From positions 1 to 64,000 of the forward strand of contig NZ_JACHXI010000006.1 in NCBI RefSeq assembly GCF_014191985.1: DNA of 64,000 bases, in the 5' to 3' direction. Numbering within the stretch: position 1 is the first letter of the stretch; the number at the start of each line of letters is the position of its first letter. The stretch is from Azomonas macrocytogenes (GTDB lineage Bacteria > Pseudomonadota > Gammaproteobacteria > Pseudomonadales > Pseudomonadaceae). The notes beneath the pieces were generated by a model, which had not been told where the DNA came from, did no database searches, and saw only the letters and a program-made list of their open reading frames with translations. Shown piece after piece: positions 49,131 to 58,352 of this stretch. Made by a program: the position numbers and the translations under genes.

Positions 49131-49636
49131 TTGGCGTCCTGAAGCGCTCATCCCGTTTGAACTCCATCTGCCATCCGCAATACCGGCTGGCAGCACAACG
49201 CCAGGGAAGCTTCGCAGTGTTTGTGAACGCTTTCGACTGTCTCTGATTGCTGCCCGCCTGCCTGCCTGCCTGCCTGCCGCTCTGCTCAAGCGACTTTATC
49301 TGCGATACCCATGCGCCTTGCCTTGAAGGTAACAGAAAAGAGCACTTCAAACGTTGGAATGCCGCCGAGCAGAGGTGGCGGCGATGGCGTGCGTGTGGGT
49401 GCTTCACCAGCAACCGATTGGTCGCCATAGCATGGTTTGGTTACAAGCTTATGACGATTGTTTCCAGATAAGTAAATATGCTTCCTGATCTTGCTGCTTA
49501 TTCAGCTGAACCGAGGTTCCTAGAATAGCTACTGCCAACAAGGCAAATCTCTCTGGATTCGATAAACGATATTTTTCGAGCATCACGGAAATTCTGTGTA
49601 AGGGTGCCGTTTTGCCTGGAAAAAGTGGAGAAAATC
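49131..49636. other. Intergenic region with tetranucleotide repeat
   Basis: This 506-bp region contains a short tandem repeat (49257-49278, listed separately) and otherwise no convincing gene. Short open frames cross the repeat on both strands, but none has a recognisable product. Confidence 0.4.
49257..49278. repeat. CCTG tetranucleotide repeat, 5.5 copies
   Basis: CCTG is repeated five and a half times without interruption. Such tracts can expand or shrink by replication slippage. No clear gene is in frame with it, so phase variation is unproven. Confidence 0.8.
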
Positions 49637-50008
49637 ATGAAAAATCTTGCGATGCTGATGGTGGCTGCTCTTCCTTGCCTGGCTATGGCTGATTCTTCAA
49701 GTGCTGGCGAAGAGACCGTGGCCGAGGAACCTGCCCTTGTCTCTACAAAAAATCAAATTGAGCTGAATACGGAAAGTATTATTTCCGATAAGCCAGATGA
49801 TGTACTCGACGAAAATAATCCTGAAGCCCTTGAGGTCGAGGAGTATCACTACGGCATGAAGCCGGATATAGAGAAAGTCATTTCGGTCAAGAGTGACTCG
49901 ACCGTTTGCGGCGTCGTTCCTGCCTATATGCTTTATGAAGACTCGCATGGCGAAAGACATTTGCTGCGCTATCAAGTCATGGGTGGTGGTTGTAACGACA
50001 ACGGTTGA
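49637..50008 (+). CDS. Exported DUF2790 protein
   Basis: The ATG at 49637, with GGAG upstream, gives 123 residues: a signal peptide (MKNLAMLMVAALPCLAMA), a long acidic linker, and the DUF2790 domain YHYGMKPDIEKVISVKSD, CGVVPAYMLYEDSHGE, YQVMGGGC with two conserved Cys. This family is common in Pseudomonas, usually as proteins of about 85 residues; the acidic linker makes this one longer. Role unknown; it should be periplasmic. Confidence 0.85.
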   Translation: MKNLAMLMVAALPCLAMADSSSAGEETVAEEPALVSTKNQIELNTESIISDKPDDVLDENNPEALEVEEYHYGMKPDIEKVISVKSDSTVCGVVPAYMLYEDSHGERHLLRYQVMGGGCNDNG

Positions 50009-50444
50009 TTCGACCAATGCTCTATCATTCACTGGTAATTCAGTTACTTACCAAGTGACCGAGGTGGTTGCTCCGTACTTTGGAAATATGGCTATATCAT
50101 ATCGCCCGGAGTAAAAATCCCGGTAATCTGGCCTATCTGTAGCCAGGCAACTTGAATCAGTTGTGCAGCCTCTTGATCTGGATGCGCCGGTACCATATGG
50201 ATTTCCTGGCTGCCACTTTCTTCTTTTCTTTTCGGTAATCTGGCGAAGAATATTTTTATCCAACAATAGAATGGAGAATTATATTCATGGATTTCGAAGA
50301 TTAAGTAATACCTGAGTTAATCAATTTTAACTGTACAGGTCACTGGCGCATTTATTTCCGCAAATTGGTACGTTTTGCAAAATAAAAGTTGAACGCCAGG
50401 TGTTTTTAATTTGAGCCAATCAATGCCTGCCGGCTATGGAAGCC

Positions 50445-50479
50445 GCTGGAGGCTGGCTGGTCTTTATCCAGCCTCCAGC
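50445..50479. terminator. 12-bp hairpin downstream of the ELM1-type gene
   Basis: GCTGGAGGCTGG at 50445-50456 pairs perfectly with CCAGCCTCCAGC at 50468-50479 around an 11-base loop. The right arm is the first part of the heptanucleotide repeat, so alternative registers of the stem are possible. It may terminate transcription from the minus-strand gene that ends at 50538. Confidence 0.5.
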
Positions 50480-50502
50480 CTCCAGCCTCCAGCCTCCAGC
50501 CT
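50468..50502. repeat. CCAGCCT heptanucleotide repeat, five copies
   Basis: Five perfect tandem copies of CCAGCCT fill 35 bp, 35 bp downstream of the ELM1-type gene. The 7-bp unit changes reading frame with each copy, but the tract is noncoding. Confidence 0.85.
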
Positions 50503-50537
50503 TTAGCGGTTTCCAGGAAAAGACCCAGTCGCGCTAT

Positions 50538-52904
50538 TCAGCGTAGCGAGTGTTCCGCCGTGATCAATGAACGAACGGCTTCCAGTGCTCGCAAACGCGA
50601 AGATGCCAGTAATTGGGGAGACACTCCTGAAGGTTGCTGCAAACCCTCGATAAGCGGGCCGATACCCAAGGCGGTATGCACCAGCTCTACCTGACGACCG
50701 CGTTTGTTAAAGCCTGCCGCTATGCCGGCATAGTAGAAGCGCTCCAGCTTGTTCTGTTGCCGAGGTGTGCCGCGTATACCGACTCCCCTGTCGACGACAC
50801 CCAGGCGCTGTTCCAGGGCATGGCGCAATCGGGCCTTGAAGCGGCGGAATACCGGTAACGGGAATAGCGCTATGGGGCGGTCGGTCATCCGGGCTTCGGT
50901 AAGCATGGAGACGCTTTCACCGGTGACGATGAAGGCATCGGCCAGCCTCAATAGCGCCGGGTAGGGATTTTCACTGATTTTCGAGTGCTCGAAACGGTAG
51001 GCCAGGTGCGGTACATCGATGGCCGACAGCAGGGCATTGGTTACTTCGGTGGCAGAGCGCGGGCTGGTCGAAATCAACAGGGAACCACCCTGGGCCTTGA
51101 TGATGGCGCTGGCTTGCTGTCCCAATTGTCTGGCCGTTTCCGCATCGAGAATGTTAGGTGCGCGGCTGCCGCCCATCAGCAAGGCAACCCAGGGGCGCGG
51201 CAGTTTTTCGAAGCGCTCCTGCCATATCGCCAGCGAGTTTTCATCCAGAGTGCGCGGCTCTATATAGGGAGCCGGCATATCGATCATGTTTTCTTTGAGC
51301 GGCAGGTCGTATTGGGGCGTCGTCAGAATCAGATCGAATTTGGAAAGCATGGCCCGTGGCCGGCCGATTGCCACGATTCGTGTTTTTCCTCCCGAGCAAC
51401 GCTTGATCCATTGTGCAACCGGAGCGGAACGATAGCCTGCGCTCAAGACCAGGTCGGGCCAGGGTGCTTCCAGGCCCGGAGCGGCTTTCGATAGCGGTTT
51501 GTGCAGCAGGATATCGGGGATGAATTTGTATTTGTTCGGATCAAAGCTGGATTGCCGGTACTCATAGGGCCAGCCCAGGGCTTTGGCTATGGCCACGAGC
51601 TGGTCGTTGTCGCCGGTATTCTGGCCAAGCAGCACCCACACCTTGGGCGTCTGCCCCGCCTTCTGCCGTAGCGGAAAATCTGCCCGGAACCTCTGGGTCT
51701 GGCCATCGGGGCCCTGGCAATCCAGCTGCCAGCAGCGCTCGGGATAACGCTGGGCAATCCGCCGTACCAGGGTCCGCCAGCCATTGATAGTGCTGGTGAC
51801 GGCGCCATTCGACGTGAGGCTGCCCTGGATGAAGACCATTTTGCGGCTTAGTGCAAAGAGCCGGTCGATTATCCAGGGAAGGTCTTCCGGCGGAAGTAAT
51901 TCCAGCTGCGTGGCAGCGATAAGATCCAGGGCCGTCAGTTCCGTTTGCGGTAGCTGCCGGAACGACCAGCGCTCGACCGCCAGTCCGGTTACTGCAGATT
52001 TATACCATGCCCCCACCAGGCCGGAGCTGGTGCAGCCGAGCATCCGGGCAAAGGCTGCGACCTCGGCAGGCAGCAATGCCGTCCCGCTGTCCCCTGGCGT
52101 GGCCTGGGCCTGGCAGGCAGGGATGAAGTCGGGGCTGGGATGGGTTGCCGTGTAGATTTCATAGCCGCTGGCATCGGCGCCTTGTTCGAGGCTGAGAAAG
52201 TATTCGGCATAGGGGTGAATCTGATAGGTGTACTGCTCCGGCGTCGGGCGCCAGGGTTGCAAATGCAGAGTCGTATAATGCAGCAGCTTGGATTCGCCAT
52301 GCCGGTATTCCATATCCCGGGCATGCCATGCGGGGTCGAGCGAACCCCAGCGGCCCGGTTCGGAATTGGCCTGGACCAGCAGCGTCTTCTTGCTCTTTTG
52401 GCTCGCGGAGTCGAAATTCCAGCAACTGACCATGCGTTCGCAATCGATCAGCATGACTGCCGTATCTTCCGGCGAGAGCGCCAGGTATCCATGTTTGCTC
52501 ATGGATTGGTCGAACAGCTCGGCCGGGTCTGCGGTGAATATCTGGTCCACATCGGTATAGATGGCCTTTCCCTGGCAACCGGCCAGATCGGGAATGGCAA
52601 AACGGTAATTGGTAAAACCGGTTCGCCAGCGCTCCTGGTTGAAGCCGGGGAGGCCGGTCATGCGGTAGACCTCGTAGCGCCGGTCAGGATTGCGGACCTG
52701 TTCGAGAGAATGGAAAAAGACCCGCTCGGCACGGTATTGCGCCAGCTCGGTGCCTAGAAATATCCGCACAGCGGTTGCCTGAGGAGCTCCGGGCCGGGCT
52801 TCCAGCACTACTGGCTGGATCTGCGGGACAGCGGTCGATGGTTCGACATTGGCATTGGCAGACGATGAGGGAAACGACGGTTGGGGCTGTGCGGAAGAAG
52901 TCAT
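50538..52904 (-). CDS. Multidomain glycosyltransferase with C-terminal ELM1 domain
   Basis: The ATG at 52904, with AGAGGAC upstream, gives 788 residues. Residues 1-45 are a low-complexity Pro/Ser/Ala tail. About 45-250 resemble a nucleotide-sugar transferase, with AIYTDVDQIF (a DxD motif near 117) and PYAEYFLSLEQG. About 300-400 resemble a class I methyltransferase-like region (LDLIAATQLELLPPEDLPWI). About 420-770 is the ELM1/DUF1022 domain: VWVLLGQNTGDNDQLVAIA, LMGGSRAPNIL, ISTSPRSATEV and FIVTGESVSMLTEA, a GT-B-like fold. It is cytoplasmic. Divergent from a GT2 gene and an oxygenase gene, it probably helps build a surface glycan. Confidence 0.75.
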   Translation of the reverse strand: MTSSAQPQPSFPSSSANANVEPSTAVPQIQPVVLEARPGAPQATAVRIFLGTELAQYRAERVFFHSLEQVRNPDRRYEVYRMTGLPGFNQERWRTGFTNYRFAIPDLAGCQGKAIYTDVDQIFTADPAELFDQSMSKHGYLALSPEDTAVMLIDCERMVSCWNFDSASQKSKKTLLVQANSEPGRWGSLDPAWHARDMEYRHGESKLLHYTTLHLQPWRPTPEQYTYQIHPYAEYFLSLEQGADASGYEIYTATHPSPDFIPACQAQATPGDSGTALLPAEVAAFARMLGCTSSGLVGAWYKSAVTGLAVERWSFRQLPQTELTALDLIAATQLELLPPEDLPWIIDRLFALSRKMVFIQGSLTSNGAVTSTINGWRTLVRRIAQRYPERCWQLDCQGPDGQTQRFRADFPLRQKAGQTPKVWVLLGQNTGDNDQLVAIAKALGWPYEYRQSSFDPNKYKFIPDILLHKPLSKAAPGLEAPWPDLVLSAGYRSAPVAQWIKRCSGGKTRIVAIGRPRAMLSKFDLILTTPQYDLPLKENMIDMPAPYIEPRTLDENSLAIWQERFEKLPRPWVALLMGGSRAPNILDAETARQLGQQASAIIKAQGGSLLISTSPRSATEVTNALLSAIDVPHLAYRFEHSKISENPYPALLRLADAFIVTGESVSMLTEARMTDRPIALFPLPVFRRFKARLRHALEQRLGVVDRGVGIRGTPRQQNKLERFYYAGIAAGFNKRGRQVELVHTALGIGPLIEGLQQPSGVSPQLLASSRLRALEAVRSLITAEHSLR

Positions 52905-53229
52905 ATGTCCTCTTGTTCTTGCATCCGGTGGATGAAGACTCTCCAGATTAAGGCGATCGGTAATATAGCCAAAGAATGAGGTATAAAAGCCATAGTGCAA
53001 TCGCGCCAGGAATGACGCTTGCCGGCATGAAATATCCTTCGCTGCATGATCGGTTGCAGGCAACCGCAAACATGCTGCAAGCCTAGACCAAATCAGTGAT
53101 GCAAGCACATCCGGGCAAGTGACGCAGCCCTTCGCCGAAACCCTGCAACTGGCCAATTGTGCTACCTTGCCGGGCTTTCAGTACCGTTCAGATGTTTCAG
53201 TGTCGGCTTGTCTGTTTGGAAATCTCGCC
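52905..53229. other. Divergent promoter region of two glycan genes
   Basis: This 325-bp region separates the divergent ELM1-type and GT2 genes. Both frames run open into it, but the translations show no family features and lack ribosome sites. I see no distinct operator. Confidence 0.4.
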
Positions 53230-54252
53230 ATGTCCTCAATACCGCGTGTGACGGTCTTCATTCCAGTCCATAACCGCCAGCACTACATCACGACTGCTGT
53301 CGACAGCATCCTGGCGCAGACATTCGAGGACTTCGAACTCCTGGTCGTCGATGACGGCTCCACCGACGCGACTCTTGAAATGCTGTCACGCTATCGCGAT
53401 CCACGCCTGCGAGTGGAGTGCAATCCACGCAACCTGGGCCTTCCCGGAACCCGGAATCGTGGCCTGGAGCTGGCGCGCGGCGAATACATCGCCCTGCTCG
53501 ATAGTGACGACAAGGCCTGGCCGACTCGCCTGGCCCGGCAGGTCGCGGTTCTCGACAGGCATCCCGAACTGGTGCAGATCGGCAGCGCCTGCGATTTCAT
53601 GGACGCCAACGGCCAGCGCATCAACCGGGTCCGGCGCAGGCCGTTGGATGCCGATGACGTGGACGCCAGCCTGCTGTTCTATTGTGCCCTGACCAACCGT
53701 ACGATCATGGGCCGTACTGCCATTTTGCGCGAATATGGCTATAGCGACGACTTCCCGAGCTGTGAGGATTACGAGCTGCATCTGCGCCTGGCTCGCACAT
53801 ACCGCATGGCCAATCTTGCGGATGTCCTCGTCTGCGGGCGCGAGCACAGTGGCCGTTTCACCCGGCAGAACTACGACCTGGGCCATGACCGCAAGCGGGA
53901 AATCAGCCGCCGGGCGCTGCTCGAAATCGGCATCACTCCCGGCGAAGAGGATCTCGACCGCCACTATGCCTTGTCGCGCCCCCGCCGGCTCGGCGCCTCC
54001 TTGAACCAGGATTACCTCGACTGGACCGAGCAGTGGCTGATCCGGCTCGCGGCTGCCAACCGTCGCACCCGGCGCTATGCTCCCGAGGCGCTCACGCGCG
54101 CCATGACCGGACTCTGGATCGACATGTGCCTGCATGCGCGCCGTCGGCTCGGGATGGCCGCCTACCTGCGCCTGCTGCGCTCACCGCTGGCCCGGGGGGT
54201 ACCCGGGACACTGTGGCACTCTTTGCGCAAGCCGCGCCCGGTATCGACCTGA
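53230..54252 (+). CDS. Glycosyltransferase family 2
   Basis: This 340-residue enzyme has a GT-A domain at its N-terminus: RVTVFIPVHNRQHYITTAVD, LLVVDDGSTDATLEML, NLGLPGTRNRGLELARGEYI and LLDSDDKAWP with the metal-binding DxD. SCEDYELHLRLA carries the likely catalytic base region. The C-terminal 130 residues are helical and basic. It transfers a sugar from a nucleotide donor to a lipid, glycan or protein acceptor. The 2OG oxygenase gene follows 55 bp later. Confidence 0.88.
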   Translation: MSSIPRVTVFIPVHNRQHYITTAVDSILAQTFEDFELLVVDDGSTDATLEMLSRYRDPRLRVECNPRNLGLPGTRNRGLELARGEYIALLDSDDKAWPTRLARQVAVLDRHPELVQIGSACDFMDANGQRINRVRRRPLDADDVDASLLFYCALTNRTIMGRTAILREYGYSDDFPSCEDYELHLRLARTYRMANLADVLVCGREHSGRFTRQNYDLGHDRKREISRRALLEIGITPGEEDLDRHYALSRPRRLGASLNQDYLDWTEQWLIRLAAANRRTRRYAPEALTRAMTGLWIDMCLHARRRLGMAAYLRLLRSPLARGVPGTLWHSLRKPRPVST

Positions 54253-54307
54253 ACTGGCAGCGATCTTGAACAAGCAATTGTGCTGATTCTGTAAAAAGGA
54301 GCATGAA

Positions 54308-55024
54308 ATGCGCTATCTGGATCTCGCGGCCCTGGAGCACATGGATACCCAGGCGTTCCAGCAGCAGTACCCCTATCCCTGGGTCAATCCGGCCGGCCTG
54401 CTGACCGAGGAAGGCTACGCGGCCCTGCGCCAAAGCCTGCCCGCTATCGAGCAACTCACGCCAGTGTTCGGCAAGCCCCGCCGCTACGGCCAGCGCTCCC
54501 ACGACCGCCTGGCGCTGGAATACTCGCCGAACGTCGAGCTTTCGCCACACTGGCAAGCGTTCATGGCTGAGTTGACCGGTTCGCACTACCGGCAATTCAT
54601 TTCCCGCATGCTCGGTACACGCGCCTTCAGGCTACGCTTTCACTGGCACTACACCCCGGCGAGCTGCTCGGTTTCGCCACACTGCGATGCCCACGAAAAG
54701 CTGGGCTCGCATATCTTTTATTTCAACACCGAAGACGACTGGCAAGCGGCCTGGGGTGGGCAGACGATCGTGCTCGACGATGGCGGCCGCTTCGCCGCCA
54801 AAAGCGCACCGGCTTTCGAAGACTTCGACAGCGCCACCGAATCGCAGGCCATCGGCAACTACAGCCTGTTGTTCAGCCGGCGCGGCAACTCATGGCATGG
54901 CGTGCGCGAAATCAGCTGCCCGCCGGGACATTACCGCAAGGTTTTTATCGTGGTCATCGACGAATATCGCCCGTTCAAGCGATTCGCCAAGAAGCTCAAG
55001 GGCCTGTTCAAGCCGGCGGCCTGA
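54308..55024 (+). CDS. 2-oxoglutarate/Fe(II)-dependent oxygenase
   Basis: This 238-residue protein starts with a strong ribosome site (AAAAGGAG). The double-stranded beta-helix core shows the iron ligands His125 and Asp127 (SPHCDAHEK) and His197 (NSWHGVRE), with Arg210 as a possible 2-oxoglutarate contact. Such enzymes hydroxylate sugars, lipids or amino acids. Coexpression with a GT2 gene suggests modification of a glycan or its precursor. Confidence 0.78.
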   Translation: MRYLDLAALEHMDTQAFQQQYPYPWVNPAGLLTEEGYAALRQSLPAIEQLTPVFGKPRRYGQRSHDRLALEYSPNVELSPHWQAFMAELTGSHYRQFISRMLGTRAFRLRFHWHYTPASCSVSPHCDAHEKLGSHIFYFNTEDDWQAAWGGQTIVLDDGGRFAAKSAPAFEDFDSATESQAIGNYSLLFSRRGNSWHGVREISCPPGHYRKVFIVVIDEYRPFKRFAKKLKGLFKPAA

Positions 55025-55074
55025 TCGCTTCGGCGGACAGCTGCCATTGCCGGGTGAAGCGTAGAAGCCGGGGC

Positions 55075-55593
55075 TCACTGCACCGGCTTCACCGCACCGC
55101 AATCGGCCTGCAGCCAGCGGCTATGGGTTTCCACCTTGCCGCTGCGCTCGACATTGCCGGTGGTGAAGGTGCTGTCGATTGTGGTCTGGAACTCCTTGCT
55201 GCTGATGAAGCGGGCTTCTCCTGTTCCCCGAGTATCGGGGCATTCGAAGCGGAACTTCCAGGCACTGGCGTTCCGGTCGGTGATCTGCTGGCGGCAGCCG
55301 GACTGGGGGTCTTGCAACGGCAGTTCATTGGCTTCGACCTGCTCTCTGGTCAGGCAGACCCGCACGTCCTGGCCGGCCAGTTCGACGCCGCGTTGACGCA
55401 AGATGCCTTCCATGTTCTGGCGCTGTTCCTGGGGCAGACTGCCGAGGATTTCCGGCACGCTGGGCATTTTCCAGCCATCGATTTCCATGTTCGGCGAGGT
55501 GATCTCCCACAGGCCGGGGTCGATGACCTGGGCCTGGAGAGGCGTGGCACTCAGGCAGGCAACCAGCGTCAGTGTGGTGATACGAATCTTCAT
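55075..55593 (-). CDS. Exported DUF3617 protein
   Basis: This 172-residue protein has a signal peptide ending near PLQAQ. It contains the DUF3617 start PGLWEIT and conserved cysteines in VCLTREQ, SGCRQQ, RFECPD and ADCG. AAAGGA precedes the ATG. The family is widespread in proteobacteria and periplasmic; function unknown. Confidence 0.85.
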   Translation of the reverse strand: MKIRITTLTLVACLSATPLQAQVIDPGLWEITSPNMEIDGWKMPSVPEILGSLPQEQRQNMEGILRQRGVELAGQDVRVCLTREQVEANELPLQDPQSGCRQQITDRNASAWKFRFECPDTRGTGEARFISSKEFQTTIDSTFTTGNVERSGKVETHSRWLQADCGAVKPVQ

Positions 55594-55958
55594 GCAGCAT
55601 CCTTTGGTGTGGTAGCCAGGTCGCCGGAATGGCGCAGCGGCGATTCAGGCCGATTCGACCAGCGAACATCCCCAAAGCTCCGGCATCGGCCATTCGATAC
55701 TGGCTGGTCGAGTCGATCCGCCGGATGATCGGTCGCTGATACCAACCAGACGAATGTACGGCGGACCGGGACAGTCAGCAGGAAACCTGCACGGACTGTA
55801 CCGTCGATTGATAATCGGCCGGACCTACCCAGGATCTGTGAGATCTATTCACGAATCTTCAAGAGGAAAAACTGGCTCAGGTTGAGAGGCGCCGAGAGTT
55901 CCGATCGGTTTGTGATACCGTTTCACCGCTCGCCAAACTGCCGAACGAGAGGAAACGC
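55594..55958. other. Intergenic region upstream of LysR gene
   Basis: This 365-bp spacer between divergent genes contains no supported gene. It must include the promoters of the DUF3617 gene and the LysR-type regulator. No terminator hairpin is evident. Confidence 0.4.
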
Positions 55959-56861
55959 ATGGATAACCGGGTCGGGGAGATGCAGGTATTCGTGCGGGTC
56001 GTGGATACCGGCAGTTTTTCGACGGCTGCTCGCCAGTTGCTGAGCAGCCCCTCGACCATCAGCAAGCTTGTCCACCGAATCGAGCAACGGCTGGGCGTGC
56101 GCCTGCTGGAGCGTTCCACCCGCAAGCTGTCGTTGACTGACGAAGGGCGTCTCTATTACGAACGCAGCCAGGCATTGCTCGCCGAACTGGACGATATCGA
56201 GCAGACCCTGGCGCAGGGTGCGCAGAACGCCTGCGGCACGGTGCGGGTGAATGCCTCGGTGGGCTTTGGCATCTGGGGGATCGAGCCGTTGCTACCGGCC
56301 TTCTGGGAAGCTCATCCCGGTATCTTGGTGGACCTGTCGCTATCGGACGATATCGTCGATCTCTATCTCGAACGCACCGATATCGCCTTTCGCATCGGCG
56401 CGCTGAGCGATTCGACGCTGCGCGCGCGACGAATCGGTGTGGCCCGGCGGCGGATGGTCGCCGCTCCGGCTTATCTGGAACGGCACGGCGTGCCCACGGC
56501 TATCGAGGATCTCGATCGGCACAACTGCCTGGGTTTCAATTTCCAGCGCACGGCTCCGGTCTGGCCGCTGCGGCAGGGAGGGCGCATCCTTGACCGCATG
56601 GTGCGCGGCAACCTGCTGGCCAACAACGGTGAGACGGTCCGCCGCCTGGCCATCGCCGGGGTGGGTATCGCCCGGCTGGCCGATTTCCATGTCGACCGGG
56701 ATATCGCTGCCGGCCGCCTGGTAGAGGTGCTAGCCGAAAGCGGCCACGACTGCGAGGAAGTCCATGCGCTCTATCCAGGTGGGCGCTACGTTCCACAACG
56801 GGTACGGGTCTTCCTCGACTTTATGGTTCCGCGCCTGCAGGCATTCATGCAGGGTGCGTGA
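55959..56861 (+). CDS. LysR-type transcriptional regulator
   Basis: This 300-residue regulator has the N-terminal winged helix-turn-helix (MQVFVRVVDTGSFSTAARQL, SPSTISKLVHRIEQRLGVRL) and a LysR effector-binding domain. GAGAGGAAA precedes the ATG. It is convergent with, and ends 4 bp from, the last gene of the five-gene catabolic-looking operon. It may regulate that operon or its own divergent neighbour; the effector is unknown. Confidence 0.9.
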   Translation: MDNRVGEMQVFVRVVDTGSFSTAARQLLSSPSTISKLVHRIEQRLGVRLLERSTRKLSLTDEGRLYYERSQALLAELDDIEQTLAQGAQNACGTVRVNASVGFGIWGIEPLLPAFWEAHPGILVDLSLSDDIVDLYLERTDIAFRIGALSDSTLRARRIGVARRRMVAAPAYLERHGVPTAIEDLDRHNCLGFNFQRTAPVWPLRQGGRILDRMVRGNLLANNGETVRRLAIAGVGIARLADFHVDRDIAAGRLVEVLAESGHDCEEVHALYPGGRYVPQRVRVFLDFMVPRLQAFMQGA

Positions 56862-56865
56862 CGGC

Positions 56866-57288
56866 TCAGTGCGCTTCGACCAACGCCTTCAACTGTTCCA
56901 GTCCGGCGCGATAGAAGCCTTCAAGGTCTGCGATGATCCCGGCTTCGTCGGAACCCGTGTTGCGAAAGCGGCTGGACCAGGTCGCCAGCGCCTGGCCTGT
57001 TCCGGTATCGCGAACCGCTACCCGGGCGACGTAGTCGGCTACCGGGAGCGCGCTTTCGACCAGGGCATAGCTGTAGTGGCGTTCGTTTTCGCTGAACTCC
57101 AGCAGGCGCTCGACGATGGCCGAGCCATCAGCCATCACCAGATGACGCAGGCGGCCACCGTCATCGAGGCGGCTGCTGGTGATGGATTCGATCCAGCGGG
57201 GCAGCAGGTCGAATCCGCCGAGAAGTGCCCAAACTTCTGCGGCCGGGCGGGCAATGCTGGTGGAAACGCTGACTTCGATCGTTTTCAA
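56866..57288 (-). CDS. SRPBCC (START-like) family protein
   Basis: This 140-residue protein begins at TTG (57288), supported by AAGGAA ten bases upstream; no ATG fits. TIEVSVSTSIARPAAEVWALLG and WIESITSSRLDD match polyketide-cyclase-type SRPBCC domains that bind hydrophobic ligands. It closes the operon of cyclase, dehydrogenase, SDR and LLM genes, so it may bind or handle the pathway intermediate. Confidence 0.8.
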   Translation of the reverse strand: MKTIEVSVSTSIARPAAEVWALLGGFDLLPRWIESITSSRLDDGGRLRHLVMADGSAIVERLLEFSENERHYSYALVESALPVADYVARVAVRDTGTGQALATWSSRFRNTGSDEAGIIADLEGFYRAGLEQLKALVEAH

Positions 57289-57369
57289 TTTTCCGTTCCT
57301 TGCATGGTGAAGATCACTGGATCTGCGGGATGATCCGCTACAGCCGCCAGGGATGCCGGCGCTGCAGCG

Positions 57370-58299
57370 TCATGAAGAGTGAAATTGCGGCAATACTTGT
57401 TCGGCCAATTCCTCGATTACTTCGTGCAGGTCGCGCTCGCAGTGACGTAGCTGCAGGCCGATGTGCTGCACGCCGAGCGCCTGCAACTCCCGAAGTTCGT
57501 CGATCAATGCCAGGCGTCCGCAGCGCCCGCCGAAGCGTATCCGCTGTAGCGGCGCGGCGGGATTGGCGTCCAGGTCGAGATGGAAAAAGCTGACATAGGG
57601 TTTGTCGCCTGCGGCCTCGCGCCAGCGGGCGAGACGGCGCTGGTGATCCTCGGGCGTTCCCGGATAGCTCAGCCAGCCGTCCAGTTGTGCCCCGATCCAT
57701 GCTGGCGACTGCTGGGCCAGGCCCGCCGCCAGCAGTGGGGCGCGCTCGGCGGATTCGGGCAGCAGGCGTGCGCCCTCTGGCAGACGACCCCGGCCACGCT
57801 CGCGCAGCAGTTCGACGGTGTCGCGGAACGCCTGGCCGCGCCCGGCGAAGTCGATGCCGAACAGGGGGTATTCCATGGGGCGGTCGCCACTGGCGACACC
57901 CAGCAGCAGGCGTCCGCCACTCAGCGCATCGACGGATTCGGCAGCCTTGAGGGTCAGCCAGGGCTGGCGCAGCGGCAGCACCACGGCCGCGCTGCCGAGC
58001 AGGATGTCATCGGTGATGCCGGCCAGATAGCCAAGATAAGTGAAGATCTCGAAGACCTGCGCGGCATCGCCGAAAGCCGGATCGTAGAGCGGCACATCGC
58101 GTACCCAGAGCGCGCGGAAACCGCTGCGATCGGCCAGCCGGGCCAGCTCGGCGTGCCGGCTCAGATCAGGCACGCCGAAGGGGCGCCCATCTTCCTGGCG
58201 CAGTCGTTGGCCGTTGCTGGACCAGTCGTTGTCCAGCGGCAGTTCAAGACCTATGGAAAAACCCTGGCTGCCCAGCAGCCGTTGCAAGCGAGGATGCAT
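57370..58299 (-). CDS. LLM-class flavin-dependent oxidoreductase
   Basis: The ATG at 58299, with TGGAG upstream, gives 309 residues of the bacterial luciferase-like fold: ARLADRSGFRALWVRDVPLYDP, then SAAVVLPLRQPWLTLKAAESVDAL and GRLLLGVASGDRPMEYPLFG. Members use reduced FMN or F420 for oxygenation or hydride transfer. Family relatives of this size are often of unknown substrate. It lies 53 bp after the SDR gene. Confidence 0.83.
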   Translation of the reverse strand: MHPRLQRLLGSQGFSIGLELPLDNDWSSNGQRLRQEDGRPFGVPDLSRHAELARLADRSGFRALWVRDVPLYDPAFGDAAQVFEIFTYLGYLAGITDDILLGSAAVVLPLRQPWLTLKAAESVDALSGGRLLLGVASGDRPMEYPLFGIDFAGRGQAFRDTVELLRERGRGRLPEGARLLPESAERAPLLAAGLAQQSPAWIGAQLDGWLSYPGTPEDHQRRLARWREAAGDKPYVSFFHLDLDANPAAPLQRIRFGGRCGRLALIDELRELQALGVQHIGLQLRHCERDLHEVIEELAEQVLPQFHSS

Positions 58300-58352
58300 A
58301 GCGAACTCCAGCATCCCGTCGTGGACGGGATGGATATGGGGAGCAGAGCGCT

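Larger units (their letters stand above)
50009..50537. other. Intergenic region with inverted and tandem repeats
   Basis: This 529-bp AT-rich region ends at the multidomain ELM1-type gene. It holds the heptanucleotide repeat at 50468-50502 and the hairpin at 50445-50479. No gene is supported here. Confidence 0.4.
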
